A stretch of 64,000 bases of DNA from Maylandia zebra (GCF_041146795.1 NC_135177.1:37903060-37967059), one strand, 5' to 3'; counted from the stretch's first letter, positions 1 through 18,485 are shown. Translations and numbers: made by a program. The notes: generated from the letters alone by a model not told the origin.

Positions 1-245
1 TTTATGGATGTGAGCGGCCCAGTAGTAGACTAAAAAATTAGGTAATGCAAGTCCTCCACTAAATCTGCATCGCTGCAGCAAAGTTTTAGAGACCCTAGGT
101 GGCTTCCCTCCCCAAATGAAAGAACCAATAATCTTGTCCAGTGAAACAAAAAAATGTTTCGGCAAAAATAAGGGAATTGACTGAAATAAAAATAAAAATT
201 TTGGTAAGATGTTCATTTTAACAACATTCATCTTGAGGAAGAGGA
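1..245 (-). mobile_element. L1-type LINE fragment, end of reverse transcriptase region
   Basis: Read on the minus strand, this stretch is open and encodes the segment just after the L1/Tx1-clade reverse transcriptase fingers and palm: a VVKMNILPKFLFLFQ block, then FIWGGKPPR, then GGLALPNFLVYYWAAH. These are hallmark motifs of L1-like ORF2. Homology is lost upstream at about 240-250, which fits a 5'-truncated copy. The 3' part runs off the left edge of the window. There is no stop in the visible part, so the copy is not very old. Family level is firm; the exact L1 subfamily cannot be named from sequence alone. Confidence 0.8.
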
Positions 246-1217
246 AGTTTGATGTGCGTTATAAATAAGTGTCTGTGTGTGTGTGTATGGGGGGGGAGTC
301 CTGCCTCCCAGGAAGTCTCACTTTAATGCTGGTTAATAATGGATGCTGTTTCCATGGAGATTGATGAGCTGATGTGACAAGAGAAACCTTCACTTAGCAC
401 ATGCTAACACGCTGAGAGCTGGTGTGTGTGTGCACGTGTGTGTAAACCTAAACCCAGAGTGGATGTAAGCACAGAGCAGATCAGCTGATAGCGGAGGGTC
501 AGTGCTGCTCACATCCAAACACCTGCTGCAAAACACGAGGCAACAACCAATCAGCTTTCATGCTTCAGAGCACCTCACAGTGGCGTTAGCATCAACATCT
601 GTCCCTCAGACTGAAAGATGAGCTCCAGATGTTCAGCTGATGTCAGACTACAAATCCCATCAGGCTCAGTGAGTGTGAGGCTTTCACCGAGTACCATTAA
701 GGGGATCCACCTGGATGTGGGTGTGGCCGAACAGCCTCTTACTGGAGAATAAAGACATGTTGTTTTGGTCATGTGAGCGATGACGTCCACCAATCGCAGA
801 AGTAATTATAATGACGGATAAGGTCACCTCAGGTGACACAGACAACATCAGGAATCCTGCAGTTTCATTAAAAGGTTAAAGGTCAAAGCGCGTCCGTTGA
901 GAGTTTAGTAGTAATAATGACAGTAGTGACCGTTGTCAGGAGTTTGTACACATAACAAATAACAGAATAATGAGGTGATGCTGATTGATCAGGAGGATGA
1001 AGGTTCGTACTCATGCACAGACTAACACTGTTACCAGGTGAGGTCAGGACACCTGACTCACCTGTCCAATGACCTTCGTTACCTGCTGTCACGACCTGTG
1101 CCTTAGCTGTTCCTTAGGCAACAGCCTCAACCAATCAGCAACCGTGAAAGAGGATTCCAGATGTCTGTCTGTATTACCTGCCTATGTTACTTACCTGTAA
1201 TACCTGTGTGTCTGTAG
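246..1217. other. Stretch upstream of the first visible plekho1 exon
   Basis: No coding exon could be supported here. It contains a short GT run near 270 and a G run near 290. The expected upstream plekho1 exons (N-terminus and first PH strands) were looked for and not recognised, so this is probably intron. Confidence 0.4.
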
Positions 1218-2275
1218 GTGAAGGAGCTGGGTCGAGCTGACGAGGTGTTGGACCTGTCGGACTACGAGCGCTGCGAGGAACTCAGGAAGAACAAGAGCCG
1301 CAGCAAGAAGAACCACAGCAAGTTCAGACTGCAGCGCTGCAGCTCGCCAGGAAACACGGTACACCTGACACACCTGCACACACCTGACACACCGTGCTGT
1401 TGCCAGCTCACTGTCAGGTGGACCTCACCTGTCTGCTCTCAGCCTGCTGTCCCAAACGACCAAAAGCCACCACACCTGATCCCTCGTCATTATCATCCGC
1501 CCTTTTTCCTCCTCCAGCTCATCCGAGGGAAACCGAGGCGTTCCCAGGCCAGCTGAGAGATGTCACGTCTCCAGCATCCTGGCTCTGCCCCGGGGCCTCC
1601 ATCTGTATTATGATGATCATCATCATCATTATTCACAAACAGCCAATGGGATGAGGAGTCGTCTTTGTAAAACTGGGAATTAGGTCACAGAAACATATTT
1701 ACAGAACATCAAGGCTCCTTTTTCCTGGTGATAAGTGTCAGTAAGCTCCTCCCACATGTTGGTGGTGTCACGAGAATCCCGCCTGACGGCGGCCTGAGAT
1801 TCATCTGTATTTGAGTCGGCTGTCATGTCCACGTCCACAGACACTTCCCATGGTGTTTGGAGTGACCGCCATAAAAAGTTGCAGCAGGCGAGTGTGAAAC
1901 TGATGAAAGCTGCGTCCATGTTGGTCGTGCTGGTCCCATCAGAGTCCAGAAGGAGCGCCAGCAGGGGAGGACTCGCTGTGATTAACACCATCCACGCCTC
2001 ACTTGTCCCATAAAGAGCAGCAGCAGCGGTGCTCAGCACAGAGGCAGAGCTCTGATTCATCAAACCTCCTGTAACCTAAGGTCATTGATTATTCATGTTC
2101 CCAGGCGGCTCGTGTGTCGCACGGTCTGCACATGTGCAGAAGCTCAGAGTGAATCTGAATAAAACCTCCGTCTGAACTGTGCAGGAGAGCAGGTGGAGCT
2201 GTTATTGACCCGACTCAGCAGCGGCTGTCAGTGAGCACAGGTGGAGCTCCAGCTCCAAGAGGCTTTCCTCGACAG

Positions 2276-2320
<45 letters not shown>

Positions 2321-5300
2321 AGATGTTCGCAGATACCCAGAATGCTCTTGGGGAAAGGGGGAGGGGCGGATCAAGTGTCCTGCAGACTGGGTGGCAGATT
2401 CTATTACACACACATACTTGTCTTTGGGTACTTGTGAGGACCATCACTGACGTGTGTTACCTGAACGGGACCTGGTCTTGAACCCTGAAACCCCTCCAGA
2501 GTTGAAATATGCCATGAAATGCCAGAATCTGTGCTGCAGGTTTCCTGGTGATGTCATATACAGGACAAATTCTCGGAGGGGTGGAGACCTGATATCAAGG
2601 TCCGCCTCCTGCACCGCCAAAGTCTCTGTGTGGTCAAGCCACGGCCTCTTATTCCTCTTATGGAGGGTTATTTTATTTATACAGTTTATTACTAACTAAC
2701 CTTTTTCTTAAACTTCACACAGGTATTTTATTTTTAGGCATTTTAAGTTTACTTTTCTATTGATACAATTATAGGAAATGTCTTTTTCTTTTTCATTTAT
2801 ATGGATTTTTCCATCTATATGTATGTATTTTATGTATTTTTTGTTAAGATATGCGGGCGATCTTTATCTTCAAGCTCGGGTCCTCTACCTGGGAGCTTGA
2901 GGGCCCTGCGCTCTTCTCTGAGGTCTTACAATAAAGTTTAAACTCCAGGCGTGCTTGAAAAAAAAATGTTTTATGAGCTTTAGCAGAGTTAAGCGTTAGC
3001 AGGAAATTAGCTAACTGGTTTCCAACTAAAGAGGGTGTTTCATGTTCTGAGTGAAGGATCTCTAAATATACCGCTCTGCCATGACTGTGGGTGTTATCAA
3101 AATTAATTTCAGAGATGTTTGGAGGGTCGTGAAGTTGGCCTAGATGACATATGATGATGTGCTAGCTGGTGGCTAGTTACAGAGCTATAATTAGGCTAAA
3201 ACAAACACATTAGCACAGGAAGATGGAGGATGAGGATCAAACTGTTCTCAGTATGAAACCAGTGCTGTCGTATTCCAGAAAGAAGAAGCCAAAGACAGAG
3301 TAGACATCAGTCCACAGAACATCTGAGATGATTCATTAGTCGTGAATCGGTTACCTGCTCACGGTGAAAAAGTCCTGATCTTGACCTTTATGTCCACTCT
3401 GAGAAGGGTTCTTTTCTGAAGAATAAATATGTTTTGTGACTGTTTCCCTTTTTTCCTTTACTTTATGCAACCTAGAAAAACCCTGCTCGAAGCAAGTTTA
3501 TGTTCAGAAGTAAATAAATAAATGGTAAATGGCCTGTATTTATATAGTGCTTTACTAGTCCCCAAGGACCCCAAAGCGCTTTACATATCCAGTCATCCAC
3601 CCATTCACACACTGGTGATGGCAGCTACATTGTAGCCACAGCCACCCTGGGGCGCACTGACAGAGGCGAGGCTGCCGGACACTGGCGCCACAGAAGTCAC
3701 ACAGTGCATGTCAAGACTTTTATTGTGAAAGGAAGAAGCAGGAATATTGCACCTTATGTCCGTGTGCAGAAACAAAGAGCTTCGGTGTGCAGTTTGGGTA
3801 ATGACAAGATAAACAAAAAGGTTTTTTTGACAGAACGGTCGAAACGATAGCTCCATTTTAATTATTTTACTGCTTTCTAGTGCAGTAGAATCCCTTTCTG
3901 TGGTTACTGGTGACATCGCAGCACCGCTTCACATGATGTCCTCCATGTTGGTTTGAAGTGTGACAGTGAGGACCCTACAGGTCTTTGCACTAATAGTGGT
4001 CCCCACATTGACAGACAAACATGTATACACACACACACACACACTCAGCAAGTGTCACCCACCGAGGCTTCGTAATCCAGCTGAAGGGGGACAGGGGCGG
4101 GGTCCTTATGTGTGATGTCAGCAGTTCTATCCAATCAGTGTTCACAGTAAAGCAGCTTCTGTTATAACGTACAGACGTCTGTGTGAGACCTGCTCTGAAT
4201 AATAAACACAGATACTTTCAGCTCGAGGTAAAATCATTTCTGCGTCTGTGGCGTCTCCATTAAAAGCTCTAAATGCCTGAAAAACTGAACCAAATATTGA
4301 AACATTAAAAATACAAACCGGCGTGTCTGATGGCGTGAGCGTGGACTAACTCTGTTGTGTCTCTGCTCTGTTGCAGGTTCCCAACCTCGTCTTCCTCGCT
4401 GTCAGCCCAGAGGAGAAAGAATCCTGGATCAGCGTCCTGAATGCCGCCATCACCAAAGCCAAGAACAGCGTTCTGGACGAGGTGTGATCTTTGATTATGT
4501 AAACAGGGAGCCCCGCTGTGTTTAGTCAGTAAGATTGGGCCCGCCTTTGTTCGTCAGCAGCCTGAAAGCCGCAGACTTGTTAGTAGTTTGTCACCTGGAC
4601 AGATTGTGTAGTTTTTCCAGGTTTAAAGATGGAAGCTGTTCGGATCAGGTGAGGACGTCTGGGACAGTCGACGACCTTTCACCCTTGAGCTGTAAATGAA
4701 ACTGAATCGAGGTTTTCGTTTCCGAGTGTGTCTGACGTGCAGAACTGTCCGTGGCCATCGTACGTCGAACACGTCAGTGACGCTAAAATCAGACTCTCAG
4801 GCAGCTTCTGAATGTGTTTCTGTGGTTTGATTCTTTTATAAAGGAAGTAGACATGATGAAAGCAGAAGTTACTGAACCTGAACATGCATGTTTCATGTGA
4901 CTGGGCTGCTTCCCCCACTCACTTCCTGTTACACGGCTGAGCGGCGTCTGATTTTAATGCAGGTCTGACTCTCGATGTTGGCGTTTCCTGCGACTTTTCT
5001 GTTTTGATGTGTTTATTCTGTAGCAGCGCATGTGCCAGAGCAGCTGTCTGCCTTTTCCACCGCTCGATACTCACGTCGATACCCCGATCAATAGTCTTTC
5101 ACAGCGTGTTCCAGGCTAGTGGCACATGCATGTCCTATTGATGATGTGCTGTGTTACATCCAAACTCTTGAGATCATGATGTGCGGTGGCCACGCCTTAG
5201 ACTGGGTGTCAAAGTGGTAAAAAAAAAGTGAGGAATCCATCCAATCACCAGGTAGAAACACGCCTCATAAACAGTCAACAGGAAGTACGGCCAGCGTCAG

Positions 5301-6777
5301 CAGGACGTCCAATCCTGAGCTCGTGCTGGCTAATGCTAAGTTACCTACATGGAAGCGTTCGCGGCTCCGTCTGTGAGAGCACCATGATGATGATGATGAC
5401 TGCAGGTCGTGTAACTGCTTAAGGTGTCTTTATGTGATTGTGTCAGGTTTGTCCTGGAGGAGCTCCCACAGTGATTGGTGGCCACGTGCCTTCTTCGTTT
5501 GTTTTTAGGTGATGGTCGAAGACTCGCAGCTGTCTCATCTGACTCGAGATCGAGTGAAGATCCCTCACAACCGCCGACTGCCAACCAGAGGCCACCTGCT
5601 GGCTGTGGTCAGTATCCTCCTCTTCCTCTGGGACTTTATTCTTCATCAAACCTCAAACTTCTGATGTGAATGATGAGGCAGGTTACAGGTTAGCAGCGGG
5701 CGCATCCTGTTGGGACACTTTTTACAGTGTGCTGTTTGCCTTATTTTGGAGGTGTTGGTGGGATTTTCAGTGTTATTCAGATTTTGGGGCAGCTTTGAGC
5801 CGTTTTGAATGGTTGGTAAGTTTTTCCACAGTTTTTTGTGTTTTTTCAGCAGATTGTTTTCTGGATATTTCGAACTGTTTATCGATGCCGTTCACAGTTG
5901 TTCTTTGTTTTAATAGAAGCATTGAACAGTTGTTATTTTGGGGTTTTCTTTGGCACGAATCGTTTTTCCTCTGCTTTGCACCGAAACATTTGTTCTGACC
6001 TGTCAGGTATGTGCAGACTGACTGTGGGACTCTTCGTTCTGGTGGTCAGAGCGGCCTGAAAAAGCTTTTTTCCGTCAGACTCTTTGTGTCTTTGTTGATT
6101 TTCCTCCTCTCTCTGTCTGTCAGGCCTCCACCTCCTCCTCGGATGGGATGCTGACTCTGGACTTGATCCAGGAAGAGGATGCTGCAAACACTCAAGGAAC
6201 CGGCTTGGAAAATTCTGCATCCCACCTCAGTCCGGACTGTGCCAGGTCCAAAACAGATGGTGCGCTCTCAGCTCGGACTGCCGAGGCTGCTGGGAAATCT
6301 CACAGCCTTCCCCGTGAGGTGACGGTGGTCTCAGAGCAGACCCCCCAGCCAGAAAAACGCCTCACGACGGCAGAGAAAAACCGCTGCGCCTCCATGGATG
6401 AGATCCTGAGCCACTCTGAGACTAGAGCCGATAAGAGTAAAACGGCGGCAGCGAGTCGTTCGTCTGCCTCCGCACCGACCGCTGCGATGGCGCCCGTCAG
6501 TCAGCTGCAGGAGCTCATCAGCCAGAAGTTGGAGAAGACGGAAAGGCTGCTGAAGGAAGTGCGGGGCGACACCGAGGGTGAGCGGGGAATGGTGAGGTGG
6601 GGGAAGGAGTCGACCGAGGCAGAAAGACTCCTGAAGGAGGCGAAGGCGGCCTGGAGTCAGGCGCAGGAGGTGCTGGAGGAGGTGAAGGAGCTCAGGGAGT
6701 TGTACCAACAACTGGACTCCACCTCCCCTATCACCTCTTCTAAAAGTTCCAGACTAAACCGCAAGAGCCTGATGTGA
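1218..6777 (+). CDS. plekho1: Pleckstrin homology domain-containing family O member 1 (5'-partial)
   Basis: Four exons splice in phase: 1218-1358, 4377-4481, 5509-5607 and 6124-6777, with AG/GT borders and stop TGA at 6775. The first two give the C-terminal half of a PH domain, including [23 protein letters not shown] and the closing helix [16 protein letters not shown]. The third gives the linker with [12 protein letters not shown]. The last begins [18 protein letters not shown] and ends RKSLM, as in mammalian PLEKHO1 (CKIP-1). Its C-terminal third is Leu/Glu/Lys-rich and should form a coiled coil, with [20 protein letters not shown] followed by a second heptad block. The family protein binds phosphoinositides through the PH domain and docks CK2, AP-1 and actin-capping factors at membrane and nucleus. 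The start and first PH strands lie upstream, probably outside the window. It converges on anp32e, the same pairing as human 1q21. Confidence 0.93.
1359..4376 (+). other. plekho1 intron with repeats
   Basis: About 3 kb between two PH-domain exons. It holds a CA microsatellite at 2279-2318, a V-SINE-like fragment at about 3523-3691 and a short CA tract near 4027. No further exon was seen. Open frames here show no family resemblance. Confidence 0.6.
3523..3691 (-). mobile_element. V-SINE-type SINE, 3' part only
   Basis: On the minus strand the sequence carries the conserved V-SINE core and tail: GCCTCG...CTGTCAG, a CCAGTGTGTGAATG block, then AAAGCGCTTTGGGGTCC and an A/T-rich end. The tRNA-derived head is missing, so the copy is 5'-truncated. 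A full-length relative lies at 36296-36604 and another truncated one at 46663-46864. Confidence 0.7.
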
Positions 6778-8345
6778 GCCGGCCGGTACGACTCAGCCCG
6801 GCCCGGGTGAACGGCTGTGTCCGATGGACTTCCGATGAAGATGGACGAATCACTTTAAAACTCTTTAAATTCAGGTTTTAGCTGCTTCCAGGACTTGATA
6901 CCTGAGGCATAGATCCCTCAGAGACTAACCTACAGGTCCCCTCAAACCTCCAAACCTAACAGGAATTGTTCCTCAGAAGGTTCCTGATTCTGGTTGGTCG
7001 GCTCGTCGCTGCCTTTGATTAACCCGAGTAGTTTTTCAGTTTAGGTTCCTTTAAAGGAAACTTACCTGACGTCAGTGTCAGAGAGACCGGAAATGTGCCA
7101 AGACAAGAGTTTGGAGACGTGGAAACTGTGGACCCCGATCTCATTCTGGTCCACGGCCTTACCTGTGGATCCTTTATGCTCTGCTTCCTGGGACAAACCT
7201 TCAGTTTGAGGCTTAAAAACTGAAGAGGAATCAGTCGACGGTACGAATGCAGGGTGTTTACTGTGGAGGTCAGAGTTGGAGGACGACTCTGAAAGTGACG
7301 GTACGAACTGGTCTTCCTGCTGATGGTTGGTTTCCCCCACAGACGCCGCTCAGTACCAGCTTTTTCTGGAGCTCTGGACTTCCATCAGAACCAGTTAATG
7401 CGACTGGTTTTGTTCTTTGCTGACTGCAGAGGAAGTCGTTCTGCAGAGGAAAAAGCAGTTTGTGCAGTTGTTATTAAGGAATTTAAAGTCGGTACATCAG
7501 ATGTTTGGTTCATCAGAACAAACAGCTTACTTTCACACGTTGTTAGAAAAGTTCACACAAGAACAACCAGAACCAGTCATGGTCTCAGCCGCCGTCACAG
7601 AAGCCGGCGAGGATGAACCGATCTACGCTGCGACCGGCTTTTGCTTCCCGAGTCGTCCTCCTCGGACTCTTCTTCTTCTCTGAATGTGGCCGCCTTCAAT
7701 CTTAGCTGGAAACTCAGGTGTAAAAGTTCATCAGGAACTGGACCAACTGTCCAATCAGAGCTCCTGAGGTCTGCACTATGAAGCAGGTTCAACACTCCAG
7801 GGTATCTTTAACAGCCATAGCATGACCTCCAATCATGCGTGTCCATGGAAACAACCCGTCACACTCACAGAGAGCTTCTTCGCGGTGCACACCTATGAGC
7901 GTGCTCAGACGGTTTAACCAGAAACTGTTTTTATTTGGAGTTTTTCGATTCCGCAATAACAATTAGCGAGTTTCCTCGGAGCATAAGTTTATTTTTTTAT
8001 CAGATTGTATCGAGCTGGAAGATGATCAAGGTTCAGTGGGAGCAATAAATAACAAACAGGTAGCTTCATTTTTGTGTCTCACATTCAGCACATCCGTCAG
8101 AGGTGGGTGTGAGAACCGGCTGATTGTGATTGATTTTATTGATCTGTATTTGTCCTTGCACGTGCTGTATTTGTTCCTGTTTCCTCTGATCTTCCTGTGT
8201 TTTTTTGATCATTTTATACTCGCACTTCTCCTCGCCAGCTGCTGTAGCCTTAAACCCAGAGGGGATGATGGGAGATGTAGTCCTGAAGGGATGTGAAGCA
8301 GGTGGTGATGCTGTGAGTCCTGATCAGTTCATGTGCTAAAATAAA
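6778..8345 (+). other. Probable plekho1 3'UTR
   Basis: There is no credible coding frame after the stop at 6777. The first good AATAAA on the plus strand is at 8340-8345, preceded by about 1.5 kb of unique-looking sequence, so this is read as a long 3'UTR. The extent is inferred and needs transcript data. Confidence 0.45.
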
Positions 8346-9698
8346 ACCTGCAAACTCAACCTGGATCTGTGCCGTCTGTTTGATCTGCTAATGAGGAGTG
8401 AGTGTTTGTGTGTTCCTGTTTTGAGTCAATGTGGGGCCACACAAATTGGTTCGTAATAACTAAACTTGAAGTTTGACCACACCGGGGGGCTCGGGTTAAG
8501 TTTATTCTGTGGAACGTTGGATTCAGATTAGATTTAAGGTTTAGATGAATTACATTGTCAGTTTACTTCCAAAGACATATTTAATCAGGAACATCCAATC
8601 AAAATTCTCAAATTTCACTCACAAAAGGCTCTGACAGCACAAACACGGTCCAGAGGTCCAGTTCAGGTGATGCTAGCAGATGGTTAGCAGCTACAGATAC
8701 CTGTGGGTCAAAGACGACACGCCCCTATTACGTTAAACACGTTTATTTCTGCTGTAACGTTTTAACATGGAGTCTCTGAGACAAACTCACTGCTGCCTCT
8801 GCTGGACGTCAGAGGATCTGCAGGAAACAAATGTGAGTTAATGTAAAGTCCTCAGAAGTGATGAAAACTGAACTTGAAGCGTGTGAGCTCTTGTTGCTAA
8901 GAGACCTGCTGTTGCCAACTGACTCTCAGCTGAGATGAGAAACACCTTCAGGTCACACCTGCAGACTCACCTGTCTGTACTAATAAATGCTCAGCGTGCC
9001 GGTTTTCAGGGCGCACTCCTGCACCTCAGCTAAAAAACGCCTCCCAGGTGCTCGGATCAGCTCAGACTAAAGGCAGGAAGCATCATCGTGACTTCTGCTG
9101 GTTAAAGGTTGCTCCTGCGGAGGAGCCGGCTGGTGTGTGCAGAGGCTGAGCTGAGATGCAGGTGTGATACCTGCAGGGGGTTCGGTTACAGTGCGATTCA
9201 GCAGACAGCGTGCACCACATTTATTATTCTAAACCTCTAAGGACGAGAGCGGGACACTGACGTGACCAGCCTGTGAAAACTTTAGAGTCATGAAAAGGAG
9301 AACAAAGCTGAGGAAGAGCAGGCCCACTCATCAGTGACGTCTGAGAGCTTCAAAGTCCCTCGCTGGTCACCGCCCTGCGGTGGACACGCCTACCCTCTGG
9401 CTACGCCCCTGCTGCAGTGTAAAGCAGGTGTTTTCCAGCATCAGCAGGTGTGCAGGTCGCTCTCAGACGTCTCATTCAAACTGGATGCAAACTGCAGATC
9501 ATTTGCTTATCAGGTGGAGCCTGATGATTGAAACAAATCAAAGACATTTACATACACACACACACACCTGCAGCACACAGGTGAGGCACACACAGGTTAG
9601 TCGCCTCCCTGTGGGAACATCACCAAGTGCCATAAACAAAGTCAGTAAATGTCAGGTGAACATCAGATTGATGGATCGGCTCAGATTTACTGATCAGA

Positions 9699-9735
<37 letters not shown>

Positions 9736-10870
9736 CAGTTAAACGGCGTTACCTCATCAGTGTCAGCTGACTGCAGGTTTCATCATAAACACTTCTGCTT
9801 CATGACTGACCAACGATGGGCTGCGAGGTCAGTTTCATGATCACAGACAGAGAGCTGGGGAACACCTGCGATCACAGAGCCCGCGGCCCACTGAGGCCGT
9901 GCTTCTGTACGGTGACCTCTGACCTCTGAGACGGATTATAATGGTAAAAGATCGAAGAGCAGGTTTAAAATGAGGAACATGGTCAATGATTTGGTACCTG
10001 AAGCTTATCAAATCAGTTTTATGACTTTATGAGTCTCACGATGAACTTTGACCGCCTGATCGTCACCATGACGCTGTAAGACGCCCGAACGCTCGTCTGT
10101 GAAAAACAGACTGCTTCAGATTCTGTTTAATTTCCTCCTTTCTATAAAAAGTGAAGTAAAACATTTTTATCACAGAAATCAGAGCTGCGTGTGCTTGGCT
10201 CCGCCCCTCGTTGTGATGTACATCCATATAAGGAAAAAATAAATCTTCAGAGGACCGAGTGCTCATGACAGGAGTATATCGAGTCAAGACACACACACAC
10301 GCACAGCAGGAAGCGTGACTGCAATGATGTGAAATCATTTGATGAGCTGTCAGCAGAAAGAACCAATCATCGGTCAGCAAGTGATTCATGTGCTTATTAC
10401 AAAATATTCAAAATAAAACATCTGAAAAATGGGCGTGGCTCACCAGGGAACTTATTTTAACTTAGACAAATATCTGGCCTGTTCTCAGGTGACACATTAT
10501 GACCCTCACAAAGGGACAACTCTGCCCTCTGCAGGCAGAGAGCTGCAACTACAGCTGGAAACCAACAGGTTGGAAACCTGCAGCAGATTTCCACAAAAAG
10601 GATTCATCACTGGATACTGATCATGGCGGCACAGGAACACACTCCAGGAGCTGGGCGCTGCCACAGCAGCCAAACCCGAGACATTCCTGTTGGACAAACT
10701 GGACACGCACGCCGCAGTGATAGATGTAGCTACACCGAGAGACAGCAACATCAGGAAGAAGAACACGAGGAGCCTTTCCATTTCTGATTGTTCTTTATTC
10801 TAAAGTGAAAAATAAAATTGTTTTCATAATTTAGGGCGTGAAGAGATGTGACGAGAAAGGAGAAGGCGTG
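8346..10870. other. Intergenic region between convergent plekho1 and anp32e
   Basis: No gene is supported. It contains a CA tract near 9551, a GT microsatellite at about 9701-9733 and a LINE scrap near 10660-10790 (listed separately). Confidence 0.5.
10640..10790 (+). mobile_element. LINE-derived coding scrap
   Basis: The plus strand encodes a stretch ending AAVIDVATPRDSNIRKK, very close to the VVIDVAIPSDSNIRKKEHEK block that recurs near the C-terminus of a common fish non-LTR retrotransposon protein. A one-base shift after the RKK codons breaks the frame; the next codons in the shifted frame continue the HEE pattern. The clade was not assigned. A signal-peptide-like frame on the opposite strand is explained by this element. 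Confidence 0.5.
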
Positions 10871-10883
10871 GAGATTTCAGTCA

Positions 10884-10889
10884 TTTTAT
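10884..10889 (-). terminator. Candidate anp32e polyadenylation signal
   Basis: TTTATT on the plus strand reads AATAAA on the anp32e strand, about 1.1 kb after the stop codon. A run of A-rich sequence at about 10931-10946 gives no better signal on the minus strand. The 3' end of the transcript is inferred to lie just left of this hexamer. Confidence 0.4.
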
Positions 10890-11403
10890 TCAAAAACACT
10901 CTGGTTACAGCAACACGATCAGAACACAGGAATAAAAAAATAAAATTACGGAGGAGGAGCATCGCTCCAGCTTCACGCTTCCAAACTTAACACGACAGAT
11001 CAGGCCAAACGGACGACAGCACAAACCTACAGAGACCAGTTCACTTCTATTTACACAGGGACCCGTGGGGGTGGGAAGGGAGGCCGCAGACCCACAGGTG
11101 ACGGGGGCGGGGTTAAAACAGTAACAGTCAATTTAAAAGAATGAAGAAAAAAAAGCTTAGGGGAGGAGCCAACTACAGAGAGCTTTGGAGTCATCCAATC
11201 AGAGAGCAGAGAGGAGGGCAACTCTGGATCCATGTTTGGCGCAATCAGCTGCTGAGAATCATGGGTAGTGTAGAGTGGAGTCACAGGGTCAGAAGAACTG
11301 GGTTGACTGGGAAGAGCTCCGCCTTCCAGCTGATCAATAATCAATAAAGGAGAGACAGGAACACACCGCGTTCTCTAGGCAGACAGTCTGGCAGCGCTGT
11401 GAT

Positions 11404-11556
11404 GTCTAAGAGCTTGGAAAGAAAAGCGTCTGGACGTCTTTAAGTGGCTTGAAGATGTTTCACCTCTCATCTGAGACGCTTCTTCAGCTCTGCCCTCTGC
11501 AGTCCAGACGCTTTCCAAGCTCCTTAGACTACGATGACCTGGATGACTGAGAACCT
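11404..11556. repeat. Imperfect inverted repeat in the anp32e 3'UTR
   Basis: The left arm (about 11405-11435) and right arm (about 11502-11528) are reverse complements apart from a small bulge, both containing the block GTCCAGACGCTT. The right arm and the sequence after it also match 46090-46170 almost exactly. It therefore looks like two copies of one dispersed repeat lying head to head. Confidence 0.65.
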
Positions 11557-11982
11557 TCACAGACATAATTAAGAAACACCAATCACGAAGGGCGTTCCTG
11601 GGATTGTTAAATATTCTGTTCACAGAAGTGGGGAATGGCGTGTTGCCGCCCCCTGCTGTCTGTGATGAGGATGAGGAGGTGATGAATCTGGAGCAGACTG
11701 AGGAGCTGCTGAGGTGTTCCTATTTTTTTGTCCTTCGTGACTTTCTTGAATTCCATATCTGTGCGTGACATGTCTGAGGGAACGCGGCGCATTTCTGAGC
11801 TCTGTTATCGACCTCCTGCTGACCAGCTGGCTGGCGGAGTGACATCACCGCGGTGAAGGACAGCGATGAGCCTGATCGCAGTTTCCTGTTTGTCTGGAGC
11901 TCCAAAACCACATCCTGCCAGGGTCAGGGGGAGGTGGGGAGGGGCGGGGGTGTCAGACGATATAGCGTACGAAGGTGATTGA

Positions 11983-17364
<5,382 letters not shown>

Positions 17365-17642
17365 GTCGAAGCCCGAACAGAAGGCGAAAAAACAAAGTAT
17401 AACAAAGGAAAAGTGAAAATAAAATGCGCGTCAGTGAGACCCTCCTTCTCTAACGGACACAAGGCGACAACTAAACCTCCATGTTCGCTGTTGCCGGTCC
17501 GCCACTGTTAGACCACGCCCCAATCTAATGAATATCCATATTTTTAAGAAGCTTAACCTGCTACTGGTCCAAACACGATCAACTCACTAAGCCCCGCCCT
17601 AGAATCTTAGTATGCAGAGACCTCGTCTGCGAGTGGCTGTAA

Positions 17643-17672
17643 ATGCAAATACGTCACTTTAGTGTTACCAAT
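17643..17672. promoter_or_regulatory. Octamer, CRE-like and CCAAT motif cluster upstream of anp32e
   Basis: A perfect octamer ATGCAAAT (17643-17650) runs straight into a CRE-like TACGTCAC (17650-17657), followed by CCAAT (17668-17672). A second CCAAT is at 17520-17524. They lie 150-310 bases upstream of the anp32e start codon. Function is inferred from position and motif only. Confidence 0.4.
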
Positions 17673-18317
17673 GAGAGGATGAGCACGAAACGTTTAAACT
17701 TTACAGGCGCCCTCTCTTTGTCCTTGTTGGCGCCATATTGTAATGATCATCGTGATCATTTTTCATTGATTACCGCAAAATAACCACAGTGTTTACATCA
17801 GTAAATCACTTATACACACATTATAGCATCCAGCTTTGTGCCTTTGATCTGACCACAGAAGCTGTTTGTTGTTTCAAGTATTTATTGCAACAATAAACAT
17901 GATCCATATCATAGTTAATCAAAGTAGTTTCTCAATCTTTTCATATTTATTAAAGGTTATATTCTCCTTCTTCTTTTTCTTGTTATTAAGAGCCATGGGA
18001 GGTGACGTGGTAGAAAAATATGAAACAAATACATCAGATAATTTACTTGAACATTTTTTCTGTAAGGAGCAAAGTGACCGAAACACAGATTTTCACGTTT
18101 TCAAGTTTAGACTTTGCTTTCATCAGATAATCAGATGATCCATGATTTTCCTGACCTTTAACCTTCCACCTGTATGATTGCTGAGGTAAACATTAGATAC
18201 CACCAAAGTCTTTCCAGACACAAATCTAAAGGCAGCCAGAAACCCTCGGGAGCACCTGTGTGGGAGTTATTTGGAAGAGTCAAAATTTGAGAGTCTACAG
18301 AGTAACAGGTGTGTCTG

Positions 18318-18485
18318 CAGAGAACAACAGTTGCCTTAAGGTGCTTTATGTTGTAAGGTAAAGACCCTTCAATGATACAGAGAAAACCCCCCATGAGCAA
18401 GCACATGGTGACAAGGGGAAGGAAAAACTCCCTTTTAACAGGAAGACTCCTCCAGCAGAACCAGGCTCAGGGAGGGGCGGCCAAC
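18318..18485. repeat. Dispersed fish repeat fragment
   Basis: Contains the run GGAAGGAAAAACTCCCTTTT and AGGCTCAGGGAGGGGCGGCC, which I recognise as a very common interspersed sequence in percomorph genomes. Its class was not determined. Confidence 0.5.

Noticed and set aside
7062..7340. Ser-rich minus-strand frame of 92 codons
   Set aside because: It is antisense to the plekho1 3'UTR, with no splice or promoter evidence and no known family.
10506..10781. Signal-peptide-like frame on the minus strand (MERLLVFFFLMLLSLGVATS)
   Set aside because: It is the antisense of a LINE coding scrap (VIDVATPRDSNIRKK), so the hydrophobic start is coincidental.
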